Notes: a model not told the origin generated them from the letters alone. A DNA stretch of 27,195 bases from CAYXZQ01 sp964469935 (GCA_964469935.1 CAYXZQ010000026.1:1-27195); one strand, 5' to 3'. Numbered from the stretch's first letter, positions 1 through 7,153 are shown. Program-made: numbers and translations.

Positions 1-1
1 C

Positions 2-337
2 AGAAATAAAGATCACATTGGGAAATGCATCAATATGGAATCTGAAATAATTCCTTATTGTCAGGAAAATGATATAATAATAATGGCTTTTAGGCCAATT
101 GAAAGAGGTTTTTTATTAGAGCCAAATGTCGTTCTTGATGAATTATCAAAAAAGTATGATAAAACCAAAGCTCAAATAGCTATCAATTGGTTAATCTCCA
201 AAAAGGGAATTATTACAATTCCCAAGTCCACAAACATTGGACACCTAAAAGAAAATTTAGGTGCTGTCGGTTGGAATCTTAGTGATGAAGACATAAAGCT
301 TCTAGATAAAACAAAATTTGAAAGTCCAAGTTCTTGA
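2..337 (+). CDS. Aldo/keto reductase, C-terminal part (5' end outside window)
   Basis: The frame is open from the first bases of the window and ends at TGA 335-337, so only the last ~111 residues are visible. The piece has the typical C-terminal aldo/keto reductase pattern: a helix with AQIAINWL, then IPKSTNIGHLKEN, where family members bind the NADP(H) 2'-phosphate and adenine, then a final helix beginning LSDEDIKLLD. The family reduces carbonyls with NADPH in the cytoplasm; the catalytic Asp-Tyr-Lys-His residues would lie upstream and cannot be checked. The sequence is visibly more AT-rich than most genes further right. An ATG at 35 is internal to the family alignment and is unlikely to be the real start. 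Confidence 0.88.
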   Translation, partial: RNKDHIGKCINMESEIIPYCQENDIIIMAFRPIERGFLLEPNVVLDELSKKYDKTKAQIAINWLISKKGIITIPKSTNIGHLKENLGAVGWNLSDEDIKLLDKTKFESPSS

Positions 338-575
338 TAGTGTTTTTCGAAGGCACATCCGTGCCTGACAAAAATTAATTCTGAACTCGCCCCGTTGCGC
401 TCTCCTCCCTCCAGTGGTCAGGTCGTCTATAAGCGCGGGATGTTATGCTCAATTAAATTTCAGTTTTCCTTGCCCTTCAAAGCGAAATCCTAGAATAAGA
501 AAGATTAATCACGAATTTATAGATGAAGCTTGAGCAAGATGCATAGGAGATACGCCCATCTCTTGTCTGGGGGTC
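338..575. other. Intergenic island between convergent genes, with hairpins
   Basis: No gene is visible. A perfect 6-bp hairpin AGGCAC-atcc-GTGCCT lies at 351-366 just after the reductase stop. A GC-rich stretch at 390-440 can fold with CCCG/CGCT against AGCG/CGGG and is followed by GATGTTATGCTCAATT at 439-454. A second hairpin, GAGAT-6 nt-ATCTC at 547-562, lies just beyond the stop of the minus-strand gene and may help end its transcript. None has a long T-run on the matching strand, so terminator roles are only inferred. Confidence 0.45.
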
Positions 576-1493
576 TCATTTTTTCATGTACTTTTGTATG
601 TGCGGTTTTGCCTTTCCGTATGACATTTTAGACTTATTGATGATGAGCCTGGATATTGCCATAATCCATTTCCAGGCCCATTTTGAGAATTTAACAATTA
701 CTGGAACAGCATTATTCTTGAGCCAGATAAAAGATTTCCGTAGCACACTATGCAGTTTCTTAACAATATTGCCTGTTTGCTTTTTAAAAGCGGGCTTTTT
801 TACATAGGCATATACAAATAATCCCAGCAAGATAACCAGAAATATCCATAAAAACGGGAATCCTCCTTTTGATGTATCCTTTGAACCGGCTGAATCTTTT
901 AGGTCTACATCTTCCTTAGTGTAGATCCCCTTCTCGACAGCTTCATCAATGAGCGTGACATTATCCAGATCTGAAAAAGTCATATCTGTAACTATATCAG
1001 ATATGAGACCGGCCTCTAACTTGAACTGAAAGGTGCTCTGAGCGATAGTCCATCGTATTTTCCAGTCGCCATCATAATCCCATAAGAATGTGACCACATC
1101 ATTATCTATCTTTTTCTCTTCGCCGGTCTCTTTATTCTTGATTGTTGCCTGCAGATTGTAGAACACCAATGCAGAATCATTCAAAAATTCGATCTGTGGA
1201 TCATTGATGCTGTACTTGCTTGTTTCAATAATATCAAAAGTGCCGCCATAATAATCTGCAAAAGAAAAATCGTCTGGACTGGTTTCTTCTAAGAATAACG
1301 TATCCATCGTGTTCATATATGATTCCACGTCGCTATTTACAGCAGCCTGATAGTTGCTATTTACAACATCCAATATCGCATCAGTCTTGTCTGCCAAGGC
1401 ATTGCTTGAGAGAGCGATAAGAATAAGAAAAAAGAAAGGTAAGATTACCTTGAGCATATCAATCTGGTTGTGCCTTGTCTGCTTCATTTTCAT
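576..1493 (-). CDS. Secreted/anchored NTF2-like protein with C-terminal TM and basic tail
   Basis: 305 aa. Residues ~13-35 form a hydrophobic signal or anchor segment. Residues ~36-155 resemble an NTF2-like fold (DAILDVVNSNYQAAVNSDVESYMNTMD, then a strand-rich part ending in a WDYDGDWKIRW-like turn), which would lie outside the cell. Residues ~211-232 are a second TM helix, followed by a strongly basic, Trp/Lys-rich tail of ~70 residues, probably cytoplasmic or membrane-associated. The start overlaps the stop of the upstream 816-aa gene in an ATGA arrangement, so the two are translationally coupled and probably work together. NTF2-like folds bind small molecules or mediate protein contacts; no catalytic residues can be named. 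Function unknown. Confidence 0.75.
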   Translation of the reverse strand: MKMKQTRHNQIDMLKVILPFFFLILIALSSNALADKTDAILDVVNSNYQAAVNSDVESYMNTMDTLFLEETSPDDFSFADYYGGTFDIIETSKYSINDPQIEFLNDSALVFYNLQATIKNKETGEEKKIDNDVVTFLWDYDGDWKIRWTIAQSTFQFKLEAGLISDIVTDMTFSDLDNVTLIDEAVEKGIYTKEDVDLKDSAGSKDTSKGGFPFLWIFLVILLGLFVYAYVKKPAFKKQTGNIVKKLHSVLRKSFIWLKNNAVPVIVKFSKWAWKWIMAISRLIINKSKMSYGKAKPHIQKYMKK

Positions 1494-3940
1494 ATCTGAT
1501 GATAGGCGACCTTGACTACCAGCAGACTCCTTGTTGTCCAGCCTGATTCATCAGATGCTTCGATCATGATGATATTAGGCCAGAATAATTCCTGGATGCG
1601 GTCAATCTTTTCACTACTTGCGATATACTGGAAGTTAGCCTTCCAGATATTGGTTGTCCATGAGAAGACCGCCTGACCAAGCGGTCCGAATCCTGGTACT
1701 TTTCCGACGACAAGCATCGCACCGCCGACTGCCCCCTGCAGACCGTTTATCCCTGTGACTCCTGCTTCACCAACCTTCTCTGCCCAACTTTTTTCAGGCA
1801 CATCATCTTTCATATCTTCATATCCCTTCAATGCCGAAGAACTTGCGCCATACACCTGGCTAAGGCCATAAAGCTGGTTGCCGGTATCGACAATATCCTT
1901 GACCTTTTTGAAGTTATCGCGATATTTTCTTATGTAATTCAGATCCTGGACTACCTTTGCAGCCTTATCAGCTGAATATGCACCAGGTATGGCCTTGAAA
2001 TATTTTTTTGCTCCTGCCAGGGCTATTACACTAGTCTTTTCTGCTGCTGATATAGCTTTTGCTCCCTCTTCCATCCCATGCCCCGCACCCAAAGTGAGAG
2101 AGTCAATAGCACTTGCTGTTGCGCCTTCTTTTTGCAGTTTCATCATCGAAAGCCCTGCAAGAGACTCGCCGATATCCGCATTTCCAAGTTCAGGAGAGTA
2201 GTAGACAAACTTGTATTCCTTGTTGGGCTTGAATGAATCAAAGAATGACTTCCTGGTCACGATCTCATCATCTACAGTATGCTTTATTGAAGGATCCCCC
2301 TCTTCAATGCCGCCGATGCCAAATAGTTTTACCTTGACAACCACATCCTTCGCAAACTTGTTCTTGACTGTGAACGCAATTGCCTTTGAAGAATCCTGCT
2401 GCATCTGTTTAGAGCTAGTCTTTACCTCAATGCCTGAGTCATATGCCTCTAATATGTATTCATACTCGTCTTCGTATAATTTATCATTCTGGTTCAGAAG
2501 GGTGAATGCAACATGTTCCTTGATATCCTTTATCTCTCCAACATATTTTTCCCGGTCATTCGGGCTGATAAAAAAGGCAATCTTCGGATTTTCTTCAGAT
2601 AAATCGATGACCCTGTCCCTTGTCCTGTCCCTATCATCATAAAGCATGCCTGAAGTGAAACCAGAATACCTGTCTTCCTCTTTGATCTCTCCATGCAAGA
2701 CGAGATTTTTGAAACTTCCCTGCCGCATATCACAATAGCTTATCTTTTTGCCGTCGCTGTTCACGATCTTAAAAACAGGGCTTACACGGGCGATGATCAG
2801 GCTGTCGATCTTATTGAGCACTTTCTTGCTGGTGAATTCAGTCTTGAAGGAGACATCTTCAAGGCTCACTTCATCTTCACCATACACTTCATCTTCTGCG
2901 GCGCACTCACCGCACGCATTGCAGACTTTATCTTCGCTGCATTCCAGATCTGTTTCACATTCACCATCATCTTCCTCTTTTTCTTCAACAACAGCCATTC
3001 CAGAAGTTTTGCCGCCATCCATGATGATATTTTGTATGGCTTCTCTTGCATCAGACTTCCATTTCTCTACTTCTGCTTCAATAGCAGCTTTTGGTTTAGA
3101 CTCATGATCATATCTACGCATATCAAAACTCAATCGTCCGATTGCAAAAAAGATCTCACCAGAGAACGAACATTCACCATTATACTTATCATCTTTCTCC
3201 CAACCACTGATACTGCAAAAAGTGGTGAGATAAGCAGGATTTCCATCGACTGTAAATGTCTCTTTGGTCCAGCCTTCTGGAACAGGAACTTCATTCATTA
3301 TCTCATTTTTGCTGAGCAGTTTCTGTTCATCATGAAAATTATAGTTATAAGAAGACATTGATATTGAAAGATGATTTGTCATACCTTCTCCTTCTTTAGC
3401 ATATACTGCTGTAAGAGTATTCAGGTCTTTCTTATCCTGGACAAAACCCCCAGGAATATCCTTCACATCAAAATCATATTGATTAGCGGTGAATGGAATA
3501 TCAATCATATCCAAAACACCATCTTCATCACTATGAAAGACAAATTGCCTGACTGTCTGCATAGGGTCCTCTTTGCCACTGTAAACTGTATTAAGGTCAA
3601 GTGAGCCCCTAAGTAAGGAAATGACAATATCGAATGATTTTTCACCTTTGTATAAATAATGATTTAATCCATCTGCAGTCAAATCACTATGATGCTCAAA
3701 TCCTTCTCCTTCAGTCAAAGGGATAGAGAATTCTCCATAGATAAAATCAGTGTTCTTGATAAGCTCTTTATCAGATACTTCAAAATGCAAAGTGATCGGT
3801 TCAAAGACATTGATATTGTCCGGATAAGTTACAGTAAAGCCGCCGTCATCACTTTTCATAGTTGCTGCAGAAACAGAGTTCAGCAACAGTGATGATAAAA
3901 AAAGCAGTAATATGGTTTTTTGTAGATATTTCCCCCCCAT
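1490..3940 (-). CDS. Large secreted protein with a small Cys-rich knot, unknown function
   Basis: 816 aa. Residues 1-26 are a clear signal peptide (basic start, long Leu-rich core, SVSAA cleavage-like end). The N-terminal ~300 residues look like beta-rich extracellular modules. At ~320-346 an acidic linker leads into five closely spaced Cys (328, 334, 340, 343, 346), like a small disulfide knot. Residues ~600-770 are Ala/Gly-rich and helical with a weakly hydrophobic patch (~735-755), and the end returns to beta character. I do not recognise the family. A TATA element sits 26-27 nt upstream, so the mRNA is probably leaderless. Codons 2-3 form a run of G immediately after ATG. It is the first gene of a coupled pair with the NTF2-like protein, suggesting a cell-surface complex. 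Confidence 0.8.
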   Translation of the reverse strand: MGGKYLQKTILLLFLSSLLLNSVSAATMKSDDGGFTVTYPDNINVFEPITLHFEVSDKELIKNTDFIYGEFSIPLTEGEGFEHHSDLTADGLNHYLYKGEKSFDIVISLLRGSLDLNTVYSGKEDPMQTVRQFVFHSDEDGVLDMIDIPFTANQYDFDVKDIPGGFVQDKKDLNTLTAVYAKEGEGMTNHLSISMSSYNYNFHDEQKLLSKNEIMNEVPVPEGWTKETFTVDGNPAYLTTFCSISGWEKDDKYNGECSFSGEIFFAIGRLSFDMRRYDHESKPKAAIEAEVEKWKSDAREAIQNIIMDGGKTSGMAVVEEKEEDDGECETDLECSEDKVCNACGECAAEDEVYGEDEVSLEDVSFKTEFTSKKVLNKIDSLIIARVSPVFKIVNSDGKKISYCDMRQGSFKNLVLHGEIKEEDRYSGFTSGMLYDDRDRTRDRVIDLSEENPKIAFFISPNDREKYVGEIKDIKEHVAFTLLNQNDKLYEDEYEYILEAYDSGIEVKTSSKQMQQDSSKAIAFTVKNKFAKDVVVKVKLFGIGGIEEGDPSIKHTVDDEIVTRKSFFDSFKPNKEYKFVYYSPELGNADIGESLAGLSMMKLQKEGATASAIDSLTLGAGHGMEEGAKAISAAEKTSVIALAGAKKYFKAIPGAYSADKAAKVVQDLNYIRKYRDNFKKVKDIVDTGNQLYGLSQVYGASSSALKGYEDMKDDVPEKSWAEKVGEAGVTGINGLQGAVGGAMLVVGKVPGFGPLGQAVFSWTTNIWKANFQYIASSEKIDRIQELFWPNIIMIEASDESGWTTRSLLVVKVAYHQI

Positions 3941-3961
3941 CAGACTATTTTTTTTTATATT

Positions 3962-3970
3962 AGTTATAAA
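3962..3970 (-). promoter_or_regulatory. TATA box of the 816-aa/NTF2-like operon
   Basis: TTTATAACT on the minus strand is centred ~26 nt before the ATG at 3940, the usual archaeal spacing for a leaderless start. Confidence 0.6.
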
Positions 3971-4000
3971 CTTTTCCCTAAATTCCTGAAAATCAACGGA

Positions 4001-4732
4001 TTATTCAAAATTTGAAATAATCTTCTTGATATCCAGCTTATTCTTCTTCGGGACAGGAATATTTACTGCATAGCTCCGAGGCCCTGTCCTGTCAATGAAA
4101 TCATAAACAACAACCAAATGCCTGTATGGTTCTTCTACAAATGCGGCATTATTAAATTTAGACAATGGAAAGTCCCAGGTGTGGAACTGTTTATCGAGCA
4201 ATATCCCTTTTTTTAGCAGGATTGCCTCTCCGACACTATTTCGCCTGAGATAGAACGTGATTTTGGGAAATATCCAGCCCATGATAAAAAATAATGCAAA
4301 CAGTCCAATCATGACCAGAAACATAGGAAATTTGCCATCATGAACCAATAAAATGAAAGGAATGAACACGATTGCAGTAATTACAGAAAGTACTATGGCT
4401 ATTGATTTACTTTCATCGTTGCGATATTCTTTTTCAAAATTCAAATAGTCACTCCATTCCTGCTTTGTATATGTCCAGTGAGCAATTCTCTGTCCCCGCC
4501 TAATCGCTCCATCCAACAGCCTGATATTTTTCAAGGTTGACGGTATGAAAAAGAATGATGTCAGGACTATCAGGACTGATAGCATGATAAACATCCCATC
4601 AAAAGAATTGATATCAAAACCTGTCATGCCATGAATGCCAAGGATTATGAAGAATGCATCAATTAAGAGCCATCTTATCAATACGACCTTTTGAGGATTC
4701 TTAATGCCATGCTGTTTTATTGGGTCTTTCAT
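4001..4732 (-). CDS. Multi-TM protein with C-terminal soluble domain, unknown
   Basis: 243 aa from the preferred start. Four TM helices are visible (two early, two central around FIPFILLVHDG and FPMFLVMIGLFALFFIMGW), separated by a charged cytoplasmic loop (YTKQEWSDYLNFEKEYRND). A C-terminal ~75-residue domain follows, with strand-like segments that end SYAVNIPVPKKNKLDIKKII. The arrangement resembles membrane proteins with a PH-like domain, but no family is certain. The frame extends to an ATG at 4771. I prefer 4732 because a TATA element lies 28 nt upstream of it, inside the longer version, whereas the nearest AT-rich box for 4771 is only ~20 nt away. It is a separate transcription unit from the downstream surface-protein operon. 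Confidence 0.7.
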   Translation of the reverse strand: MKDPIKQHGIKNPQKVVLIRWLLIDAFFIILGIHGMTGFDINSFDGMFIMLSVLIVLTSFFFIPSTLKNIRLLDGAIRRGQRIAHWTYTKQEWSDYLNFEKEYRNDESKSIAIVLSVITAIVFIPFILLVHDGKFPMFLVMIGLFALFFIMGWIFPKITFYLRRNSVGEAILLKKGILLDKQFHTWDFPLSKFNNAAFVEEPYRHLVVVYDFIDRTGPRSYAVNIPVPKKNKLDIKKIISNFE

Positions 4733-4755
4733 ATTCAGGAAAATAAGAAGCAATC

Positions 4756-4764
4756 TTAAATATG
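4756..4764 (-). promoter_or_regulatory. TATA box supporting the start at 4732
   Basis: CATATTTAA on the minus strand is centred ~28 nt upstream of ATG 4732. It would be inside the coding region if translation began at 4771. Confidence 0.5.
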
Positions 4765-4771
4765 TTTTCAT

Positions 4772-5146
4772 TCAAGATATGATATGCTTATTTAATTTTT
4801 TCATAATCCAAATCAGTTCCGACCAGCCTTCTTTGCTTTTTTGCAGAATCTTCAAACTATACAATCAATATTGCAATTTTCATCGTACTCATCCATTGTC
4901 ATATCAATACACAATATTCTATTTAATATGGTTATACTTGAGCGTGCCATTGATTCTGATTCTTATTGTGTCGCATTCGCCTGTCTTAAAGAACGCCCTT
5001 TCTCCCGACTCTGCGGACGCAGGTTTCCAGAACTTCGCCTCGGCCGTAACTGGCGACGAAACTAACAGGAACCGATGTTATGTGCAATATTACTCGGAGC
5101 CTTTTTTATACGAAAGAATTAAATACTTAATAATTAATTTAATTTT
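4772..5146. other. 375-nt intergenic region with a GC-rich hairpin island
   Basis: No convincing gene on either strand. The left part (4772-4965) is AT-rich. The right part (4970-5088) changes abruptly to GC-rich sequence. It contains CTGCG-GA-CGCAG and an imperfect longer stem (GGTTTCC ... TTCGCC ... GGCGACGAA ... GGAACC), ending in GATGTTATGTGCAAT at 5074-5088. That ending resembles the one at 439-454. The promoter of the 56-aa gene follows (AAATACTTAA near 5120). Confidence 0.5.
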
Positions 5147-5317
5147 ATGGAAAAAGCAAGAAGAATCAGCATCATTTTATTTGTAACTGGTCTTGTCATA
5201 GCTTTGACTTCTGCAACCTTGTTGTTCTTTGGGATTATCCCGTCATCCACAAGCGCTATAATCGGCATTATAGGAATCGGTCTTCTTGCGACATCAAATT
5301 TCAGATTGCTAAAATAA
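5147..5317 (+). CDS. Small two-TM membrane protein (56 aa)
   Basis: Short protein starting MEKARRISIILFVTGL and ending NFRLLK. A basic N-terminus is followed by two hydrophobic helices (about residues 8-29 and 35-48) separated by a PSS turn, then a short basic end. Such proteins sit in the cytoplasmic membrane, but nothing indicates a role. An AT-rich TATA-like element (AAATACTTAA, ~5120-5130) lies about 25 nt upstream of the ATG, matching the leaderless pattern of neighbouring genes. Codon use and hydrophobic periodicity support real coding. No neighbour suggests a partner. Confidence 0.6.
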   Translation: MEKARRISIILFVTGLVIALTSATLLFFGIIPSSTSAIIGIIGIGLLATSNFRLLK

Positions 5318-5453
5318 AAAAGGCTCCTGCGTCATACTGTGCCTACGCTTCGCTTCGCCGACATCATATAACATGAATCCATTACCCGGAATAAGCTTAT
5401 TGCTCATGCCAACATGATAAAAATTTTCCCTGATCTAAAAATAGCGGTGTATC

Positions 5454-5621
5454 TCAAGCTTCAAATCCTATCTGTCTTTCATATTCTCGGAGAAGCTCTG
5501 ATTTGGACGCCCCATAGAGGCCGAGCATATCAGCGCCCCTGTCATCCATCAGCATATATATGCTCATGGTCGACATCCCCTCGATGTCTTTTCTTGAATA
5601 ATCCTGATGTATACTTTTCAT
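5454..5621 (-). CDS. Small soluble protein (55 aa), unknown
   Basis: Begins MKSIHQDYSRKDIEGM and ends LLREYERQIGFEA. It is a charged, Met-rich protein, probably helical, with no Cys and no TM segment. On the minus strand GAGGT lies 8-9 nt before the ATG, a good Shine-Dalgarno sequence. AT-rich AATAAATTATAAG (near 5690-5705) could be its promoter. The plus strand has no plausible gene here. Family not recognised; it is short enough that a chance frame remains possible. Confidence 0.5.
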   Translation of the reverse strand: MKSIHQDYSRKDIEGMSTMSIYMLMDDRGADMLGLYGASKSELLREYERQIGFEA

Positions 5622-5803
5622 CTTATTTACCTCATTAACTAACTTTATTGTCCATCAAAACAATGTTTCCTGCAATGGATTAATTTCTTATAATTTATTA
5701 TCTCTTTGCGTGTCAGAAAAAGTTAGATATAACCATTAACCGGTTCTGATTTACAACAGTGAATGCGTTCTTGTTTATAAAATGTACTATTCAACAACCC
5801 CCG

Positions 5804-5945
5804 CGGCTTAACACCTCAAAAGGCCTGCGCCAAAACACGCGCTTTCAATTGCTGAATCCTGAGTCATGCTGCCCTCTCCTTAATCCAAGTTCTGTTCCGG
5901 CCGGCCGATAGCGCAGGGTTTGTCGCATTCGGCACAGACGCGAAA
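5804..5945 (+). ncRNA. Candidate structured RNA, not matched to a known class
   Basis: TTTATAAA at 5774-5781 has ideal archaeal TATA spacing to a start near 5804, but no start codon lies there. Downstream a perfect 7-bp long-range stem CCTGCGC (5824-5830) / GCGCAGG (5911-5917) is flanked by CAAA/TTTG (5817-5820 / 5919-5922), enclosing ~80 nt. An alternative local hairpin GCCGA-GCG / CGC-TCGGC spans 5904-5933, so two mutually exclusive folds are possible. I see no 5S, SRP, RNase P or tRNA signature. Strand is inferred from the TATA box alone. Confidence 0.3.
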
Positions 5946-5955
5946 ACTGAAAAGA

Positions 5956-5963
5956 TTATAAAA
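5956..5963 (+). promoter_or_regulatory. TATA box of the 118-aa gene
   Basis: TTATAAAA is centred ~27 nt before ATG 5987 with no SD between, indicating a leaderless mRNA. Confidence 0.65.
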
Positions 5964-5986
5964 GGAAGCATAGTCTTACGGATGAT

Positions 5987-6343
5987 ATGGCTAAAAATGC
6001 AAAGAATGGCTGGAAAAGGTATGTCTATCTCATAATGTTCATCCCCTCGGCAGTCCTGCTTTATTTAGCAGGCATTCCTTTGTATTACATCATATTGACA
6101 GAGATCATCCTGATATCGCTTTTCTTGCTGAAAGGCAGATTCTACAAAAGGATAGATGTCTTCTTAAGCAGGAGATTTCCCGTGCTTTCCAGGGCAAGGC
6201 CGTGGGTGAGAAAACTGATGATCATAGTTGTCGTTATTTTGATATATCTTATCCTGAAACAGATGATCTTCCTGATTTTAAGACAGTTCGGAATCGATGT
6301 CCAACAGATGATAACAGACGGTGTAAGCCGGCTTGTCAAATAA
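5987..6343 (+). CDS. Small membrane protein (118 aa), three TM helices
   Basis: A basic N-terminus (MAKNAKNGWKR) precedes TM1-TM2 (residues ~12-47: a Tyr/Leu/Ile-rich hairpin broken at AGIPLYY). A very basic loop (KGRFYKRIDVFLSRRFPVLSRARPWVRK) follows, then a third helix (~76-97) and an amphipathic tail (FGIDVQQMITDGVSRLVK). The positive-inside rule places the loop in the cytoplasm. No family is recognised and no polar residues in the membrane suggest transport. The start is fixed by the TATA box 27 nt upstream. It converges with the cspA operon, whose T-run terminator lies ~90 nt beyond this stop. Confidence 0.7.
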   Translation: MAKNAKNGWKRYVYLIMFIPSAVLLYLAGIPLYYIILTEIILISLFLLKGRFYKRIDVFLSRRFPVLSRARPWVRKLMIIVVVILIYLILKQMIFLILRQFGIDVQQMITDGVSRLVK

Positions 6344-6434
6344 TCACTGCCTGCAATAAAGACGTGCCCGTACAGATCCAGGCTGCCCTGGAACATGACA
6401 GGGGCTTCATATATGGGCATCCAATCAAGAAAAC

Positions 6435-6442
6435 AAAAAAAA
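6435..6442 (-). terminator. Poly-T terminator of the cspA operon
   Basis: Eight consecutive T on the minus strand, 15-22 nt after the cspA stop, followed by another T-rich stretch. A T-tract without a required hairpin is the usual archaeal intrinsic termination signal. Confidence 0.55.
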
Positions 6443-6456
6443 GGTCTTCAAAATTA

Positions 6457-6648
6457 CTATTGCTTGCCGACTTTCACGGCTTTAGGGCCCCTGTCGCCCT
6501 GTTCAACCTCGAACTCGACAGGATCGTTTTCATCTAGAGAAACGCCTTGGTTCAAACCGGTTTCATGAACAAAGTATTCTTTGCCGTCTTCACCGGCTAT
6601 GAATCCAAAGCCTTTCATTCTGTCGAAAAATTTCACAGTTCCTTTCAT
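6457..6648 (-). CDS. cspA: Cold-shock domain protein
   Basis: 63 aa, nearly the whole length being one cold-shock domain. RNP1 is KGFGFI (residues ~12-17) and RNP2 is YFVHE (~25-29), and the ends are the conserved MKGTVKFFD and GPKAVKV. These OB-fold proteins bind single-stranded RNA/DNA and melt RNA structure at low temperature. GGAGGT lies about 6 nt upstream of the ATG, an unusually strong SD for this window. It is the last gene of a minus-strand cluster with two zinc proteins and has a poly-T terminator. Cold-shock domain proteins are widespread in bacteria and patchy in archaea, so bacterial origin is plausible. Confidence 0.95.
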   Translation of the reverse strand: MKGTVKFFDRMKGFGFIAGEDGKEYFVHETGLNQGVSLDENDPVEFEVEQGDRGPKAVKVGKQ

Positions 6649-6695
6649 GTTAGTACCTCCATATCGTCAATTTTACTGTTTTGCAACATGTCATC

Positions 6696-6860
6696 TTATC
6701 GTTTTCTTCGCTGGAATCTCTTATTGCCTGATTTGTTTTCAATATCTGAAGAACCGCAATTCTTACAGGTCAAAGTGGTTGTGGATTTTGATTTCTTTCC
6801 ATGAGTATAGTTTGTCCGGGACTTGATGCTGGTCCCTCTGCAGTTTCTACAGGTATTCAT
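6696..6860 (-). CDS. Small double-CxxC zinc-ribbon protein (54 aa)
   Basis: Sequence begins MNTCRNCRGTSIKSR and ends KRFQRRKR. Two CxxC knuckles (C4/C7 and C32/C35) are spaced 24 residues apart and could bind one zinc ion. The rest is Lys/Arg/Ser/Thr-rich, so nucleic-acid binding is likely. The ATG directly follows the stop (TAG) of the upstream zinc protein, and GAGGT inside that gene's last codons sits 5 nt before the start, indicating translational coupling. The cspA start is 47 nt downstream. The gene is easily missed because of its length. Function is inferred only from the zinc motif, charge and operon. Confidence 0.72.
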   Translation of the reverse strand: MNTCRNCRGTSIKSRTNYTHGKKSKSTTTLTCKNCGSSDIENKSGNKRFQRRKR

Positions 6861-7121
6861 CTAAAACCTCTTGGGCCTGTGCTTTTCAAAGCATTCTTTG
6901 CAATAGACCGGCTTTCCTTCAGTCGGCTTGAAAGGAACCTCGCATTCCTTCTTGCATTCAGAGCAAGTGACTTTATGCATCTCTCTTGGGCCCCTGTTGA
7001 AGCTGTCCCCTCTATAGCCCCTGCTGCTGTTTGCGCTGAACCTGTTTCCTTCGGAACCAAAGCCACGGGAACTCCCGTACCTTTTAGAACCCTTCCCTTG
7101 TTTTTTATTATTGTTTCTCAT
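6861..7121 (-). CDS. RG-rich CxxC-x17-CxxC zinc protein
   Basis: 86 aa. Residues 1-46 are a disordered, Asn/Lys/Arg/Gly-rich tail with RG/YRG/NRG repeats like those of RNA-binding proteins. Residues 49-80 form a compact zinc domain with C53-x2-C56-x17-C74-x2-C77 (VTCSECKKEC ... PVYCKECFEKH), the small family defined by that spacing in archaea and candidate-phyla bacteria. It leads an operon with the 54-aa zinc ribbon and cspA, which supports a role in RNA handling or the cold response. A TATA element lies ~28 nt upstream of the ATG. The molecular function of the family is not established as far as I know. Confidence 0.85.
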   Translation of the reverse strand: MRNNNKKQGKGSKRYGSSRGFGSEGNRFSANSSRGYRGDSFNRGPREMHKVTCSECKKECEVPFKPTEGKPVYCKECFEKHRPKRF

Positions 7122-7144
7122 ATTTTCAATACCCCGTTAATTGC

Positions 7145-7153
7145 TTGTATTAA
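7145..7153 (-). promoter_or_regulatory. TATA box of the zinc protein/cspA operon
   Basis: Minus-strand TTAATACAA is centred ~28 nt before the ATG at 7121, consistent with a leaderless first gene. Confidence 0.5.

Larger units (their letters stand above)
5622..5986. other. 365-nt intergenic region; holds a candidate RNA gene and promoters
   Basis: No protein gene seen. The left half is AT-rich and upstream of the 55-aa minus-strand gene. From 5800 the sequence is GC-rich and strongly structured (see the ncRNA entry), and it ends with the TATA box of the gene at 5987. Confidence 0.5.

Noticed and set aside
2211..3361. Long plus-strand open frames opposite the 816-aa secreted protein
   Set aside because: Low-complexity shadows (Ser/Phe-rich) of a clearly coding minus-strand gene.
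4969..5931. Shared 11-mer TGTCGCATTCG at 4969 and 5921
   Set aside because: Identical 11-mers are expected by chance in a window of this size; not evidence of a repeat by itself.
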